The position numbers and the translations under genes are program-made. 64,000 nt of DNA from Mesorhizobium sp. B2-8-5. Its GTDB lineage: Bacteria > Pseudomonadota > Alphaproteobacteria > Rhizobiales > Rhizobiaceae. Positions 9,809-18,734 of the stretch are shown here, piece after piece (within the stretch, counting starts at the first letter, position 1; every line of letters starts with the position of its first letter). The notes under the pieces were generated by a model that was not told the DNA's origin, did no database searches, and saw only the letters and a list, made by a program, of their open reading frames with translations. Location: contig NZ_CP083951.1 of the NCBI RefSeq assembly GCF_006440675.2, positions 5,303,501 to 5,367,500 of the forward strand. Reading direction: 5' to 3'.

Positions 9809-10981
9809 TCAAAAGCCTGGAACGGGCTGGGTCTTTCCACTCAGTCGCGCGCCAATCGTCAAAGCCGCCGGAAAACTCTTGATCACGGCGCGCATGGCCG
9901 TCGCGCCACCTGGCCCAAGCGCTATCCGGGCAATCAAGTCCGCGGCACGCAGACGCGTCGAGAATTGCCGCCGCCATTCGCGTTCGTAGCGATGACCGGC
10001 GGCGTCGCGGTCCTCGTGACCTTTGCCCGATGCGATCAGCTCTCGCGCAAGCAGCCAGCCCGATTGCAGCGCCATCGAAATCCCCTCGGCGATGACGGGA
10101 TGCGACTCACCTGCGATGTTGCCGACGCGGAAGATGCCCTGATCGTAGCCGGCCCGGATACCGGGATGAATCGGTCCCGCAGCCAGCCAGGGGCCATCCA
10201 ATTCGGCACCGGCCAGCACAGTTGCTACGCCTCGGCATGAGGCCAGGACATGGCGCGATACCGCATCCGCCGCCGCAATATTTCCAAAGCGCTGGCGAAG
10301 CCCGGATAGAACATCGCGGCGGATGCAGCAGGAGATTGAAACCCGGCCATGGTCCGCCGTCACCATCCCACCATATCCGCCTGGGAATACGAGCAGCGGC
10401 ATCAGGTCGGGCGCCAGCGCGGCGCCGGTAAAATGCGCCTTGAACCCGAAAAGGTCGGAAGGTTGGCTCGTTCTTTCAAGCTGGCTCGGGAGTTTCCCGC
10501 TTTCCCAGGATCCGTGCGCGGCAATGATGACAGCTGCGCTGAGGACCTTCTGTTGCTGGCCCGACTCCACAGTCACAAATTGCAAGTCATCGCGCCGACG
10601 AACCGCGACCGCCTTGCAAGGTTGGAGAATTTCGACGCCCGCACGTTCGGCGGCCTGCAGCAGGATGGTGTCCAGACGATCGCGGCCGAGCGCGCGGCCA
10701 AGACCCGTCCTGGCGGTCGGCATTCGGGCCTGCGCAGAGACATCGCCCGAAAAGAACCCGACCCGACGTATTTCGGGGCCGGCTTCCGCGCGCCAGCTCT
10801 CGCCAACGCCCAACTGATCGAGCAAGGCAAGGCTGGTGCCTGACATAAACTCGCCGCAGACCTTTCGGCGAGGAAATACCACCTTCTCCACCATTGCCAC
10901 CGACCAACCCCGTTGGGCGAGCGCAATGGCGGTGGAGCTGCCGGCAGGGCCGGCGCCGATGACAATTGCGTCATGCATCAT
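9809..10981 (-). CDS. FAD-dependent oxidoreductase, geranylgeranyl-reductase/hydroxylase type
   Basis: A 390-residue group A flavoprotein. The Rossmann motif GAGPAGSS is at residues 9-16, followed by VEKVVFPRRKVCGEF, the pattern of geranylgeranyl-reductase-like and aromatic-hydroxylase flavoproteins. RVGNIAGESHPVIAEGISMAL replaces the usual GDAA motif near FAD. Its ATG overlaps the methyltransferase stop (ATGA), so the two are cotranslated. Opposite a type III PKS, the likely job is to oxidise or reduce the polyketide ring or chain; in Streptomyces griseus a flavoprotein (SrsC) does this for alkylresorcinols. The substrate here is inferred. Confidence 0.8.
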   Translation of the reverse strand: MMHDAIVIGAGPAGSSTAIALAQRGWSVAMVEKVVFPRRKVCGEFMSGTSLALLDQLGVGESWRAEAGPEIRRVGFFSGDVSAQARMPTARTGLGRALGRDRLDTILLQAAERAGVEILQPCKAVAVRRRDDLQFVTVESGQQQKVLSAAVIIAAHGSWESGKLPSQLERTSQPSDLFGFKAHFTGAALAPDLMPLLVFPGGYGGMVTADHGRVSISCCIRRDVLSGLRQRFGNIAAADAVSRHVLASCRGVATVLAGAELDGPWLAAGPIHPGIRAGYDQGIFRVGNIAGESHPVIAEGISMALQSGWLLARELIASGKGHEDRDAAGHRYEREWRRQFSTRLRAADLIARIALGPGGATAMRAVIKSFPAALTIGARLSGKTQPVPGF

Positions 10982-11682
10982 TTCGTGTCGTGCATGCTGC
11001 CACCGACAAAACCTTGCGTGAACAGGCCTCTGCGGCCCTCCATCACAGGCGTTCCACCTGACAGTTGCCACAATTGTGAAAGTTCCGTGCCGCGAAAACC
11101 GGCGCGGACACTTTGCGCCGCATCGTTCAGCGTTACTGCGCAAGCGCCGATCAATCGCAGGAACCGTGTCGCCACAAGTGGCACCTTGGCTCTCAATGGC
11201 TCCGTCGCGACGAGTATTGGGGCCATCGTCATGATCCGAGAAAATAGCTCCAGCAGGCGCATGTCATCGAAGTGATGGAGGACAAGGTTGGCGCAAACAA
11301 GGTCGAAGGGCCTGTCCTGTGTCCAATCGAACAGATCTGCAGTTACGGGTTGCGCCCGCCAACCCAATTCAGCGAAAGAGTTGCGCAAGTCCTCGCCTAT
11401 CAGGCCGATCCTGTCGACCATGACGATCTCGACGTCGGGCCAATAGCGCGCCATCAGCCGCGCCACCGTCAGCATGAACTTTCCATCGCCGGCGCCTATT
11501 TCGAGGATGCGCAGCGGTGGCTTTTGCACGTTCGCTCGCATCAGCGATGCCATGATCCTGGCCTGGAACATCAATGCATTGATGCGAACGAGGTCGCGAC
11601 GGGATGCAATCGCACGGGGATCATCGGCGGGAAGGCCGTCAAGGAGTTCTGGCTCTAGATGCCGGATGTTTATGTCGGTCAT
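10978..11682 (-). CDS. Class I SAM-dependent methyltransferase
   Basis: A 234-residue methyltransferase. Motif I LEIGAGDGKF is at residues 60-69, and an acidic residue ends the second strand (VEIVMVDRIG). FDLVCANLVLHHFDD serves as motif IV. It shares the minus arm of the PKS cluster with the flavoprotein (ATGA overlap), so O- or C-methylation of the polyketide product is the natural guess. The start MTDINIRHLEPELLD was chosen over an ATG 26 codons upstream, whose extension is Arg/Pro-rich and unlike a protein start. Confidence 0.8.
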   Translation of the reverse strand: MTDINIRHLEPELLDGLPADDPRAIASRRDLVRINALMFQARIMASLMRANVQKPPLRILEIGAGDGKFMLTVARLMARYWPDVEIVMVDRIGLIGEDLRNSFAELGWRAQPVTADLFDWTQDRPFDLVCANLVLHHFDDMRLLELFSRIMTMAPILVATEPLRAKVPLVATRFLRLIGACAVTLNDAAQSVRAGFRGTELSQLWQLSGGTPVMEGRRGLFTQGFVGGSMHDTK

Positions 11683-11972
11683 GCGCTGGATCGGAAATCT
11701 AGGGCCTCGGCGGGGCAATCCGGCAATAGAATTCGGTCGTACCTTCATGGCCGCGCGCACTGTTCATCGCGGAACTCGCATGTGAACTCAACCCGGATGG
11801 CGAAGCGAAGGTCGGTCCCTTCATGCAAGATCGGAGGCTGATATCACAGTTTGCTAATGAGAAATATCGGCGCCGCGCAATAAAATGCCCTATGCAGGCG
11901 TTTACCTTATGAACGCTTCCCCAATACGCAGACCTCTTATGAGACCCGATTGGGCTCATTCTCGGAGCTATC
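11683..11972. promoter_or_regulatory. Divergent control region of the PKS cluster
   Basis: 290 bp between the start of the minus-strand methyltransferase arm and the plus-strand PKS arm. It is more AT-rich than its neighbours near 11830-11890 and holds no convincing gene. Promoters for both arms must lie here if each arm is an operon. I could not fix -35/-10 boxes or an operator, and no regulator gene sits next to it. Confidence 0.5.
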
Positions 11973-13043
11973 TTGTCCCCTCAAGCGTATCTGAATGGCA
12001 TTGCCACGTGTGTCCCCGAACACGACGTGCATCAATTCTTCCTCGGCTATGGAGCCTCGCTGCTTGAAAACGATGCGCAAGGCCTTGCGCTCTTCGAGCG
12101 GATGGTCGCTTTGGCCGGGATCGAACATCGCTATTCCTGCTTTGCGCCTGCCGACGATCCGCACGGCGGGGCAATAGACCGCGACGGCACCTCGGTCAAA
12201 GGCTCGTTCGCCAGCACCGCAATCCGTATGCGGATGTACGAAGCCGCCGCGCCGGAACTCGCGCAAAAGGCCGTCGACAAACTTCTGGCCAACGACGACC
12301 GCTCGCTGATCACGCATTTGATCGTGACAAGTTGCACTGGCTTTTCGGCGCCTGGCATCGACCTGGAGCTGGTGCAGCGATGCGGCCTGTCGACGTCGGT
12401 CGAGCGTACCATCGTCGGCTTCATGGGATGCCATGCCGCCATCAATGCCTTGAAGCTTTCACGCCACATCGTGCGCTCGGATCCGAGCGCACGCGTGCTG
12501 GTCGTCAACATCGAATTGTGCACGCTGCATTTCAAGGAAGCCACGAAGCTCGAGAAGCTGATCTCGTTCTGCCTATGGGGCGACGGTTGCGCGGCCTCGC
12601 TGGTGACGGCCGAACCGCATGGCATCCTGCTCGAAAGCTTCCACGCCATCGTGGCGGCGGAGCGCAAGGAGCTGATGAGCTGGCACATCCGCGACGACGG
12701 GTTCGACATGGTGCTGTCCGGCCAGGTTCCCGGCGCCGTCCGGGAGACGCTGCGCAACGAGCATCCGGCCATCCTCGGCGGCAGGCCCGCCAAGGAGATC
12801 GATTTGTGGGCGGTGCATCCTGGCGGCCGCTCGGTGCTCGACGCAGTCGAGCGGGCACTCAAACTGGAGCCGACCGCGCTAGCAGCATCGCGCGAAGTGC
12901 TCCGGCGATACGGCAACATGTCGTCAGCAACCGTGATGTTCGTGATGGCCGAAATGCTGAAGGAGCCGTCGGGCTTGCTCGGCTGCGGCATGGCGTTCGG
13001 GCCCGGATTGACGACAGAGACCATGATGTTCCGGACTGCCTGA
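11973..13043 (+). CDS. Type III polyketide synthase (chalcone/alkylresorcinol-synthase family)
   Basis: A 356-residue homodimeric condensing enzyme that extends a CoA- or ACP-bound starter with malonyl-CoA and cyclises it. The full triad is visible: Cys153 in GFMGCHAAINAL, His282 in WAVHPGGRSVLD and Asn315 in YGNMSSATV. VTSCTGFSAPGIDL (118-131) is typical of bacterial members. The start is TTG at 11973 with GGAG about seven bases before it; no ATG in this frame fits the family's N-terminus. The stop overlaps the next ATG (TGATG). The starter is unknown; bacterial relatives with lipid-type neighbours often use fatty acyl starters and give alkylresorcinols or alkylpyrones. Confidence 0.93.
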   Translation: MSPQAYLNGIATCVPEHDVHQFFLGYGASLLENDAQGLALFERMVALAGIEHRYSCFAPADDPHGGAIDRDGTSVKGSFASTAIRMRMYEAAAPELAQKAVDKLLANDDRSLITHLIVTSCTGFSAPGIDLELVQRCGLSTSVERTIVGFMGCHAAINALKLSRHIVRSDPSARVLVVNIELCTLHFKEATKLEKLISFCLWGDGCAASLVTAEPHGILLESFHAIVAAERKELMSWHIRDDGFDMVLSGQVPGAVRETLRNEHPAILGGRPAKEIDLWAVHPGGRSVLDAVERALKLEPTALAASREVLRRYGNMSSATVMFVMAEMLKEPSGLLGCGMAFGPGLTTETMMFRTA

Positions 13044-14251
13044 TGAAGTCGAACACTATCCGGCACCGCGTCCGTGCTTCCGCAGCCCGCTGGCTGGTGC
13101 CCTACTTGCCGTATCCGCACTTCATGTGCGTAGCGCCGCTTGACGCCGTATTGCGGGTCTTGTGGCGCGCGGAAGGCCAGTTCCCTCCCGCTTACTGGCC
13201 CCGCCTGGTGCTCCTGCTTCTGCTTTCCGGCATCAACACGATCGCCTCCCTGCCGGAGCGCCTGATCCTTGCAGCATGGCTGCGGCTGCGGCCTCCCCGG
13301 ATGGAGCGGGACAACGCGCCCGTGTTCGTCCTTGGTTACTTCCGATCCGGGACGACGTTTTTGCAGAACCTGCTGGCAGCAGACCCAAGTTTGAGATCGC
13401 CGAGCTGGCCGCAGGTCCTGGCGCCTCAGACATTCGTCCTTGGCTGGGCTCTCCTGCGCACTCTTTTCGTGCCCTTGCTGCCGTTGACGCGCCTCGACGC
13501 GGTCGTGCCGGTGGGCGCCAGGCTGCCGGCGGAGGACGACTTCGCATTGAACAATCTGGGTGGGATGTCGATCCTGGCTGGACGCGCCGTGCTTCCCCGC
13601 CGGCAAGCCTTCTTCAATCGATATCACAATCTCGACGCGCTTTCGGCGGACGAGCTGAGCCGCTGGCGCTCACATCAATTCGCATTCGTCCAAAAGCTCA
13701 CTCTCGTCGCAGGCGGGCGGCGACTTCTGCTCAAGTCGCCGAGCCATACGGCCCGCGTCCGCACCCTGCTGGAACTGTTCCCGGGCGCCAAGTTTGTCCA
13801 CATCTCCCGTTCGCCGGAAGCGGTATTCCGGTCCAACATCTTTCTGGTGCGAGAATTGCAACGGGCATTCGCCCTTCAGTCGCCGCTGCCCGAGGACGAG
13901 CAGGAGGAGATCATCACGCGCGATTATCTCGCGACGGAGATGCACTATCTGGCAGATAGAGCCCGGATTCCAGCCGCCGACTTCGCAGAGGTGCGGCTAC
14001 AGGATCTCATTGCCGACCCGATGGGCGAGATGAAGCGGATCTACCGCGAACTGGACCTGCCATTTTCCCGCGGCTGCGAGGAGCGCATGCTGCAAGTCGC
14101 CGCGACGTTTGGCAAACAGCTGCGCAACCGCCATCCCGACCTGACGGAAGGGCAGAAAGCGCGCGTAGCCCGCCTCGAACCGCTCGCTTCCAGCTTCGGG
14201 GATGCGCGCTCAATATTGACAGTCAACCGCGCATTGGGTGACATGGGATGA
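13043..14251 (+). CDS. PAPS-dependent sulfotransferase family protein, membrane-associated
   Basis: A 402-residue protein of the sulfotransferase fold. The 5'-phosphosulfate loop is YFRSGTTFLQ (99-108) and the 3'-phosphate region is VHISRSPEAVFRS (252-264). LLKSPSHTARV lies between them, as in the Sulfotransfer_3 group. The N-terminus has a hydrophobic stretch (PRLVLLLLLSGINTIASL, 53-70) that may bind the membrane. It is translationally coupled to the PKS (TGATG) and to the next gene (ATGATGA), so sulfation of the polyketide is the natural hypothesis. Other acceptors, such as a lipid or carbohydrate, are not excluded. Confidence 0.8.
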   Translation: MKSNTIRHRVRASAARWLVPYLPYPHFMCVAPLDAVLRVLWRAEGQFPPAYWPRLVLLLLLSGINTIASLPERLILAAWLRLRPPRMERDNAPVFVLGYFRSGTTFLQNLLAADPSLRSPSWPQVLAPQTFVLGWALLRTLFVPLLPLTRLDAVVPVGARLPAEDDFALNNLGGMSILAGRAVLPRRQAFFNRYHNLDALSADELSRWRSHQFAFVQKLTLVAGGRRLLLKSPSHTARVRTLLELFPGAKFVHISRSPEAVFRSNIFLVRELQRAFALQSPLPEDEQEEIITRDYLATEMHYLADRARIPAADFAEVRLQDLIADPMGEMKRIYRELDLPFSRGCEERMLQVAATFGKQLRNRHPDLTEGQKARVARLEPLASSFGDARSILTVNRALGDMG

Positions 14252-14865
14252 TGACAGCAGGCCTATGGTCGCAGACAAGCTGGGCAGCTTTGGCGCGGCT
14301 GCTGGTTGTCCCTTTGTTGCTCGCCATCTGCGCCCCACCGCTTTCGGCATCTGCCGATGAGCAGAGCGATGCTGCCAAGCTGGTTGAGACCGTGCGCCAG
14401 GCGGCGATTGTGCTTGGGCACGGTGGACCCGCCAAGGCGCAGTTGCGTTCGATCTCCGCTGCCTTCGACGGAAAGGGGATCGCCCAAGCCGTGCTCGGGG
14501 CGCATTGGCGCAGCGCCAGTGCGGACGACCGCGCCGCCGTGGTCGATGCGCTGCTTTATGCCATCGCCCACAGGCTGGCCGACAAGCTCGAGCGGACGCA
14601 GGACAAGAGTTTCACCGTGCTCGGCACAAAGGCCCTGGCCAACGGCGACATCCTCGTGCGTAGCGAATTCCGCCGGCCGCTCCACGGCCCGACCTCCGTG
14701 GACTGGCGTGTGCGCCACTGCCGCGGACAATTGTGCATCGGCGATGTCTTTGTCGACGGCGGCTCGGTGACTGTGCAGCAGCGGGATCGCATTGGCCAGT
14801 TGCTCGCCGGCAATGGCGGCTCGATCCCCGCGCTTGTCGCCGATCTCAGGAAAGGCCGAGTATGA
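14248..14865 (+). CDS. MlaC/Ttg2D-like periplasmic lipid-binding protein
   Basis: A 205-residue exported protein: hydrophobic signal LARLLVVPLLLAICAPPLSASA (about 16-37), then a domain resembling MlaC (toluene-tolerance Ttg2D). Supporting segments are IAQAVLGAHWRSASADDRAAVVDAL, VDWRVRHCRGQLCIGDVFVDGGSV and the tail GGSIPALVADLRK. MlaC carries phospholipid between inner and outer membranes. No MCE-domain protein (MlaD) or MlaEF pair lies nearby, so this copy probably serves the PKS cluster. The two Cys in HCRGQLC could form a disulfide. It overlaps the sulfotransferase stop by four bases. Confidence 0.72.
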   Translation: MMTAGLWSQTSWAALARLLVVPLLLAICAPPLSASADEQSDAAKLVETVRQAAIVLGHGGPAKAQLRSISAAFDGKGIAQAVLGAHWRSASADDRAAVVDALLYAIAHRLADKLERTQDKSFTVLGTKALANGDILVRSEFRRPLHGPTSVDWRVRHCRGQLCIGDVFVDGGSVTVQQRDRIGQLLAGNGGSIPALVADLRKGRV

Positions 14866-14881
14866 CTCCTCGCCGGTGCTC

Positions 14882-15595
14882 ATGTCCGCCCTCGTCGAAT
14901 TGAGCAACGTCGGCCGCGACTTCGACGGCGGCCGCATTGTCGCCGTTGAGGATGTGTCGCTGGCCATCGGGACCAACGAGACCGTCGCCATTGTCGGCCG
15001 CAGTGGCAGCGGCAAGTCCACAATCCTGAACCTTATCTGCGGGCTCGACCGGCCGACCCGCGGCGAAGTCCGGTTCGAAGGACGGGCCGTCAATGGAAGG
15101 GCTGCCTGGGCAGCCGTCCGGGCCAGCAGGATCGGTATCGTTTTCCAGAATTTCTCCCTGCTCCAGTCCTTGTCGGCCCGCGAGAACATCGAGGTGGCGC
15201 TGTTGGGAAACCTCGGCGGAGCGCGGCAGCGCAGCGTTCGCGCGCTGGAACTGCTGGCGCATTTCGGTCTTGCCGATCGCGCTACGCTACGGCCGGCCGA
15301 GCTTTCCGGCGGCGAACGCCAGCGGCTTGCAATTGCGCGGGCGCTTGGCAACCGTCCGAAGCTTCTCCTTGCGGACGAGCCGACAGGAAGCCTCGACGTG
15401 CAGACGGGCCAATCGGTCATGGGCATCATCGGCGATGCGCATCGCGAATTCGGGACCGCAGTGATCGTGGTGACCCATGACGAGGACGTGGCCGCATTGT
15501 GCGGCCGGCGCGTCGAGATCTCGGATGGACGCATCCGTTCGGACAGCCGAATGGCGGCGATGTCGGCGCCTGCGCCGGCTTCGCGGATCCGCTAA
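14882..15595 (+). CDS. ABC transporter ATP-binding protein, LolD/MacB type
   Basis: A 237-residue ATPase with Walker A GRSGSGKST (39-47), Q-loop FQNFSLLQ, signature LSGGERQRLAIARAL, Walker B LLLADEPTGSLD and the switch His in VVTHDED. The PTGSLD wording is typical of the MacB/LolD/FtsE mechanotransmission class. It is followed after three bases by a matching permease. ATG at 14882 was chosen; a GTG two codons earlier is possible. Confidence 0.9.
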   Translation: MSALVELSNVGRDFDGGRIVAVEDVSLAIGTNETVAIVGRSGSGKSTILNLICGLDRPTRGEVRFEGRAVNGRAAWAAVRASRIGIVFQNFSLLQSLSARENIEVALLGNLGGARQRSVRALELLAHFGLADRATLRPAELSGGERQRLAIARALGNRPKLLLADEPTGSLDVQTGQSVMGIIGDAHREFGTAVIVVTHDEDVAALCGRRVEISDGRIRSDSRMAAMSAPAPASRIR

Positions 15596-15598
15596 GCC

Positions 15599-16720
15599 AT
15601 GACAGAGCTGACACTTCCCCTGCGCGGTCTTATTGCGCGTCCGCTTCGCACCCTGCTCACGGTGCTCGGCATCGCTTTGGCGGTCGCCGGGTTTGTCGCA
15701 CTTACCGGCCTGACCGCCGGCGTCCAGCGATCGTTTGCGTCGGGAATCGACGAGAACGGTGCGGACCTGGTGGTAAGCCAGCGCAGCTCGTTCAACCTGG
15801 TGAGCAGCACCGTGCCCAGGTCGCTAGGCCCGGCGCTTTCCGCTGTGCCTGAAGTCGAGGCCGTGTCGGGCGTTCTCCTCAACATCACCACCGCCGACGA
15901 GGACGCGAATATCGTGATGGCCGGCTGGCCGAGCGGCAGCTTCCTATGGAAAGGCGTACCCCTCGTGGCGGGGCGAATCCCCGCGCCGGGGGACCAGTGG
16001 CCGGTGGTCCTTGGCCAATCCATTGCCAGCGCATTGGGCAAGCGGGTCGGCGAAACCGTCGAGCTGCAGTTCCAGCCCTATCAGATCGTCGGCATCGCGT
16101 CATTCTCGTCCATGCTGAACCAGAACAGCGCCATCGTTCCGCTCGAAGGGCTGCAGCAACTCCTGTCGCGGGAGGATGTGTTCACTCTGTTCGAGGTGAG
16201 ATTGAAGCGCCCGCTCGACAACAACGACATCGCTGTTGCCCGCACCCGGCTTATCGCAGCCGCACCGGGGTTCGAGGTGGGCGACACCGAGCAGTTTGCC
16301 AACAGCATTCGCGTCTTCGATCTGCTTCAGGCGATTGCCCGGACAATTTCGCTGGTTGTCATGATGATGGCCTCTGTCGCCGTTGCCAACACACTTCTGA
16401 TGGCCGTGAACGAACGGACGTTCGAGATTGGGGTTCTCGCAGCACTGGGCTGGTCACCGGGGCGGATTCTTCGGCTCATTCTCATCGAAGGCGTTTTCAT
16501 GAGCGCAGCCGGCGGCGTCATCGGCATTATTCTCGGCGCCCTTGCCATGGAATTGGCGGCGAAGACAAAGTTCGCGGCGGGCCTGATCGTCCCTTATTTT
16601 TCAGGCTGGTCGATCGCGCAGGCGCTGATCTTCGTCTTCATCGCCGGGCCGCTCGGCGCGCTCTACCCTGCCTGGCGTGCCACGCGCCTTCTCCCCGCTG
16701 AAGCGCTCCGCAGGCTCTGA
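15599..16720 (+). CDS. ABC transporter permease, FtsX/MacB family
   Basis: A 373-residue inner-membrane protein with the four-helix FtsX/MacB plan: helix 1 at about 20-42, a periplasmic domain of some 200 residues, then three C-terminal helices including SLVVMMMASVAVANTLLMAVNERTFEIG. This class extracts lipids or lipoproteins from the inner membrane or drives periplasmic steps rather than making a channel. With the ATPase before it and the MlaC-like carrier, it is the probable release step for the cluster's product. It ends the plus-strand arm; the next 150 bp appear non-coding. Confidence 0.88.
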   Translation: MTELTLPLRGLIARPLRTLLTVLGIALAVAGFVALTGLTAGVQRSFASGIDENGADLVVSQRSSFNLVSSTVPRSLGPALSAVPEVEAVSGVLLNITTADEDANIVMAGWPSGSFLWKGVPLVAGRIPAPGDQWPVVLGQSIASALGKRVGETVELQFQPYQIVGIASFSSMLNQNSAIVPLEGLQQLLSREDVFTLFEVRLKRPLDNNDIAVARTRLIAAAPGFEVGDTEQFANSIRVFDLLQAIARTISLVVMMMASVAVANTLLMAVNERTFEIGVLAALGWSPGRILRLILIEGVFMSAAGGVIGIILGALAMELAAKTKFAAGLIVPYFSGWSIAQALIFVFIAGPLGALYPAWRATRLLPAEALRRL

Positions 16721-16873
16721 CGCGACTTGCCTTGTCGGCCGGGAGGGCGTTCCGGTGCCGATGGCGCCGGCAAAAGCATCGACCTGTCCGGCGGAGGTCT
16801 GGCTCTGTTCGCCGGACGGGCGCACAGAAGCGATCGGTATACGACCGTTCCCGTGCCGCGCCGCCCACCCTCG

Positions 16874-18502
16874 TCAGTTGGTGAGCTGCAGCCTGGAGAA
16901 CTTGTTGGCGATGGTCTGGAAGACGTTGGGCAGCTTGGCCGGGTCCTCGACGGCGTAATAGTCGCTCGGGTCGGAAGCGCAGGCGCTGTAGAGCGAACGA
17001 TTGGCCGCCGTGTCGGCCTGCAGCACCATGGTGTAGATCTGCACGCCCTGGTTCTTCAGCTGTGTGCAGACATCCTTGGTCCAGCCGTCGACATTGCGCG
17101 CCGCCGCCGTCTGGTTGCTCGAACCGAAACGGCCGCTGGCGAGGTAGCCATAGGAAGTGTAGTCCGATTTCTGCGGCGTGTTTGATGCGCCGTAGACGAC
17201 GTTCTCGCCATCGGTCAAAAGCATCACCACCTTTGTGACGCCCGCCGTCTTATAGGGGGCGGCGTCGGTGTAGGGTGGCTGCGGCGACAGCACCCGCTGG
17301 CCCCAGCTCAAGCCCTCCGACACGTTGGTGCCGGAGCCGTTCCATTCGCTCATCTGGCTCGCTGCCTGGCGAAGCTTGTCGAAGTCGTCGGTCAGCGGAA
17401 TGATCGGCGTCGGGCAGGCGCGGTTCGGGCCGATGGTGATCGGATTGCCGGCCTCGGTGATTTCCTTGCCGGTCGAGGCGACGTATTTGGCGATCGTCGT
17501 CAAATCCGCGCTGAGCAGCGCGTTGAGCACGCCCGTCAGCAGCCCGCTCAGATCTATGCCCAGTATGTTCTGGTTCAGCTTGGTCTTATCGATAGTGTCG
17601 TTGAGATAGGAATTGTTGTAGCCGGTCGACGAATTGCCATACGAGGCCGAGGGCTTCCTGGCGACGTCCGGGTCGTCCGGCGCGAAATAGGGCACGAACA
17701 ACGTATCGGGCTTCGACGGGTCCGGCGGCGTATCGGAAATGTTCAAGGCGCCGGGCCGCGCCTCGACGCAACCCTTCCAGCCCGTATTGTTCCAGCCGCC
17801 CGTCTGGCCGAGCTGCTTGAACAGCGCCATGTGGTTCGGCCGCTTGCCGTCGATGACCGGAAAGTTGACGCCGTTGGTGGACGACCTGCCGTCCATATCG
17901 ATCCAGGACGGATCGAATTCGGGGCCGTTGACGTCGACGGCGGTGACGAAGGGCACCAGCGAGGCCCGCACGGACCGGGTCGGCGACTTGACCGCCTCGA
18001 GATAATCGAGCAGCGACTTGGTCGCCGTCCGGAGCGCGGCGATACGCGCGCCGGCCATCGAGCCGGTGTTGTCGAGCACCAGCACCACTTCGAGCTGATT
18101 GTTCGATTCGACCGCCGAAGCGTCGACGCTGATATGCTTTTCGGCGCCAAACAGGAACGCGAAGTTGAGATTGACGTCGGCCGAGGCCGTGGCCCTGGTC
18201 TTGACGAAGTTGACGCCCCTGTCGACGGTGAGCGTGGCCTTGGCGTTGGAGAGTTCACCGTGGCTGGCGACATTGGCCTGGAAATAGCTGTTGAAGGCAT
18301 CATTGCGTGTCGTCTCGGCGTCGCCGAGATGCGAAGAGGCGAGGTTCGCGGCGTCCAGCGCGTTCTGCAGATTGCTTTTTGCCCGCATCAGGGTGGAGAC
18401 ATCGGTGGCAAACGCCACCGCGCCCAGCATGGCCGGCACGCCCACTGCCAGCATCAACGAGAAATTGCCGCGCCTTGAGCGCCAAAACTGCCTGAGAAGC
18501 AT
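16874..18502 (-). CDS. TadG-like pilus-assembly protein with vWA domain
   Basis: A 542-residue protein with an N-terminal TadE/G-like membrane anchor (RRGNFSLMLAVGVPAMLGAVAFATDV, about 10-35) and a large exported part. The vWA MIDAS motif DNTGSMAG is near residue 143 and a second vWA block VTKVVMLLTDGEN is near 425, separated by a long insertion. Rhizobial genomes often carry several such proteins linked to Tad/Flp pili or adhesion. No other tad gene is nearby. The upstream region (18503-18734) holds tandem GTTACAACC repeats and probably the promoter. Confidence 0.85.
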   Translation of the reverse strand: MLLRQFWRSRRGNFSLMLAVGVPAMLGAVAFATDVSTLMRAKSNLQNALDAANLASSHLGDAETTRNDAFNSYFQANVASHGELSNAKATLTVDRGVNFVKTRATASADVNLNFAFLFGAEKHISVDASAVESNNQLEVVLVLDNTGSMAGARIAALRTATKSLLDYLEAVKSPTRSVRASLVPFVTAVDVNGPEFDPSWIDMDGRSSTNGVNFPVIDGKRPNHMALFKQLGQTGGWNNTGWKGCVEARPGALNISDTPPDPSKPDTLFVPYFAPDDPDVARKPSASYGNSSTGYNNSYLNDTIDKTKLNQNILGIDLSGLLTGVLNALLSADLTTIAKYVASTGKEITEAGNPITIGPNRACPTPIIPLTDDFDKLRQAASQMSEWNGSGTNVSEGLSWGQRVLSPQPPYTDAAPYKTAGVTKVVMLLTDGENVVYGASNTPQKSDYTSYGYLASGRFGSSNQTAAARNVDGWTKDVCTQLKNQGVQIYTMVLQADTAANRSLYSACASDPSDYYAVEDPAKLPNVFQTIANKFSRLQLTN

Positions 18503-18734
18503 TCCCTACCCCTGGAATTGCTCGATTTTCCGCCGCCTTGCGGCCCGCGTGCCTCTCATGCGCCTTTCATGATAAACGGGTGGTTACAACCCGTTACAAC
18601 CTTATGGGGGTGGTTAAAGTTCGATTACTGGAAAATCGATAAAATCGGGCAACGGCCGGCGTCTTCCGAAACTGCGGCACCTTCTCCAGCCATGCAGGGA
18701 ACTCCCGACTTTGGCCAGTGCCTCAGTCTGAAAT

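Noticed and set aside
11699..11959. Possible small gene in the divergent PKS control region
   Set aside because: No ribosome-binding site or family-like sequence; better read as promoter DNA.
16721..16873. Continuation of the PKS cluster past the permease
   Set aside because: The 150 bp before the TadG-like stop hold no supported gene, and the next gene is on the other strand.
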